A stretch of 64,000 nucleotides of DNA. Origin: Paragonimus westermani. Taxonomy: Eukaryota > Platyhelminthes > Trematoda > Plagiorchiida > Troglotrematidae. Below are positions 62,201-64,000 of the stretch, in pieces; the stretch's first letter is position 1; each line of letters starts with the position of its first letter. The notes under the pieces are model-generated. The model searched no databases. It saw only the letters and a program-made list of their open reading frames with translations, and was not told the DNA's origin. The stretch is taken from positions 213,317 through 277,316 of the forward strand of contig QNGE01000272.1 in the NCBI GenBank assembly GCA_008508345.1, written 5' to 3'. Position numbers and translations under genes: made by a program.

Positions 62201-64000
62201 AATAGCTCCAAATGAAGGAAAAACAACTTCATAGCCATCACCTTTTATTCTGAAGTCTTTATTGCCCCACTTAATAAATTTCAGCAATTGTCAGTTAAAA
62301 ATTCCGGAGATTCCGTTCTATAGTTTGCTATCTCAAAACATATCGATATTCCACAACTTCAGTTTGCTGATGAAAATTGTTGTTTTGGTCAATTACTGAA
62401 GGGCACAGTGGTTTTAGTACGTATGTCCCACCATTTCCTTTTAATCGCTTGCTAGTTAACTCTTGATGTTAGATCTTCTTGTGACATTTAAAATTTATTG
62501 TGAATCACCGGTTTTTGTTTTCTGCAAGAATTGCGCAGAACGACAAAAGTGTCATCAGACGATTATCATCCACCGTATCTGTTTAGACAACCCCTTTACT
62601 GATCCATTTAATTACTGGAATTTAACAGACTACAAGTATGAATCTCCCCTATGTAAAGATGTGGACAACCCAACACTAGGAATGCTAAATATCACTACCT
62701 CAACGATACCAGTTGCTGCCAGTCAACGGCACTCTTGAGGCTGAATGAAGCGCTTAGCAATAGAAAACCGGGCAGGAGACGTCTTGTGGGTAGTAATGGG
62801 AAGCGTTCAAATCGGCGTTGTTATCAGAATGTCTTTAACGTGAGTGGATGTGAACGTAAAGGTAACTTTGTTAGTATCAAGATAGTTTAACCACAACAAC
62901 TCACACCTATCAGTTTTATGTGGTTCTAATGTCTTTGGATGTCTTTAAGTCTGCAGGTGATTAATTTGTGACCGATTAGATTGCAGACAACCGCAACGAA
63001 AGCGCGGAGCATAGTGCCACCGGATCAGTAGTTCAGGGTGAAGGTTAATACTACGAATGGTATGGTTGAGAACGTCAGGGAATTGGTTACAAAATTTAGG
63101 AACCCGAGTTCACCTTGTTCACCAGTTCACTACCAGAAAGCATGTTTGAGACACTTGTGAACACTAAGAAATTTGACGATCAAGAAGCAACAGTTGCGTC
63201 AACAGAATACTGGGGAACAAAAGTGAGATGTAATTTACAGGACTAAAAGATAGAGAAATAAAGTGCTCATGGATAAGGCTTTGATAAGAAACAGGCCTTG
63301 CCACCTTCGACACAGAAGAGCCGGCCTACAATACACGTGATCCAAACAGAACTGATCGAGCAGATATTTGTCATATTCTGCTAACACGCGCTTCAATCAA
63401 CACAAAACAGATGAACTGCGAAAATATCCTTTTTAGAACTTCATGATATGCGCTAACAAATATCCACATTAGCTCACATTAAACTTGCCTCCACGGCAGT
63501 GATAGTTTCACAGACTGTTTGGAAGATCCGTAACAACCAAAATGATACAACGTAAGGATTACTGTTTAAGGTGTTTTTATGGTGTGGTCAACAGCCTCAC
63601 GGGGAAAGTCTTGTAGACTAATCCACATTTTGTTTTAAATGACCAACTGCCTCCTAGTTTTATTATTGTCCACCCTTGCTAACCTGCCTGCACTCTCCAG
63701 AAGACTTTGTTTGTTTACCCTTAATGTCCTCGGGACAGAAAATTACACAGGATACCTGTGAGGCAAATTAAATGTCAAATCAAGCACTGCTGGCGATCTA
63801 GAACTTGTCAGTACAGTACTAATTACACTGTGGTATCGAAGGACATTTTGATCGTCTGGGATCGCTCCCCTCGTGGTGGATATACGCAGAAAATGCTTAT
63901 GATATTTCTCACGTTCAATTGATCAGTAGAGAGTGTGCATAATTCGGCCTGAATAACTGTTTAGGGGTTTGGAAACTTCTTTTTCAATACATAGAGTGTC
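53295..64000 (+). other. intron-like sequence to the window end, weak exon candidates only
   Basis: AT-rich with no retroelement motif. Candidate exons by splice borders are about 58,695-58,908 (ending CTCAG|GTAAGT) and 59,115-59,182 (TTGTAG before, CAA|GTAAGT after). Both are open in more than one frame, so the evidence is weak. A frame ending at 62,738 after an acceptor-like CTGCAAG (62,528) could be a terminal exon. No tRNA, CpG-island-like stretch or tandem repeat was seen. Confidence 0.4.

Noticed and set aside
1..64000. CRISPR arrays, bacterial operons, rRNA and tRNA genes.
   Set aside because: No regularly spaced repeats, ribosome-binding-site-led operons, rRNA blocks or tRNA B-box with a foldable partner were seen; the sequence is eukaryotic in structure.

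Overview
The window looks like a metazoan genome with long introns, most likely a parasitic flatworm. A digenean such as a Fasciola-like fluke fits best, and a diphyllobothriid-type tapeworm is the alternative. The support is a dense graveyard of CR1/Jockey-type, RTE-type, Ty3/Gypsy-type and Penelope-like retroelements, canonical GT-AG introns of 37 and 46 bases in one gene, and one long transcription-factor-like exon followed by very long intron-like sequence. Nothing bacterial or viral-genome-like is present. The species call is inference; the element classes and splice sites are read from the sequence.

Left half (1 to about 38,250): decayed retroelements with one hidden native gene. RTE-type reverse transcriptase (RT) debris lies on the minus strand at 1-950. 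A short 3' end of a CR1-like family lies at 3,541-3,965. A three-exon gene for a basic, Ser/Arg-rich protein runs on the minus strand from 4,720 to 4,062. Further copies of the same CR1-like family, all on the plus strand, lie at 7,236-10,640 (the longest, with a possible ORF1), 13,566-14,520, 20,590-22,225, 34,690-35,575 and 35,580-38,110. A Ty3/Gypsy protease and RT-leader remnant lies on the minus strand at 16,940-17,565. A second, younger non-LTR element at 23,800-26,093 still has an intact FADD catalytic motif. A 3' fragment of it, about 90% identical, is repeated at 29,364-29,627. Next to that fragment are two Penelope-like pieces in opposite orientation (29,690-31,700 minus, 31,815-32,160 plus). 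A zinc-finger-like retroelement C-terminus lies on the minus strand at 32,724-33,002.

Right half (about 38,250 to 64,000): visibly AT-richer sequence without recognisable retroelement coding. It opens with a 1.65 kb exon (38,584-40,233, plus) for an unidentified, probably nuclear protein. That exon carries a CtBP-type PVDLT motif, an N-terminal basic motif similar to those that recruit NuRD, and a basic cluster, and it ends in a clean GTAAGT donor. Two small downstream segments (43,630-43,658 and 53,192-53,294) have good splice sites and compatible phases and may be its next exons. The rest reads as intron, with a 17-unit TAG microsatellite and a few weak exon candidates.

Taken together, this is a repeat-rich intergenic tract abutting the start of a large-intron regulatory gene, with a compact, probably housekeeping-type gene surviving inside the repeat tract.
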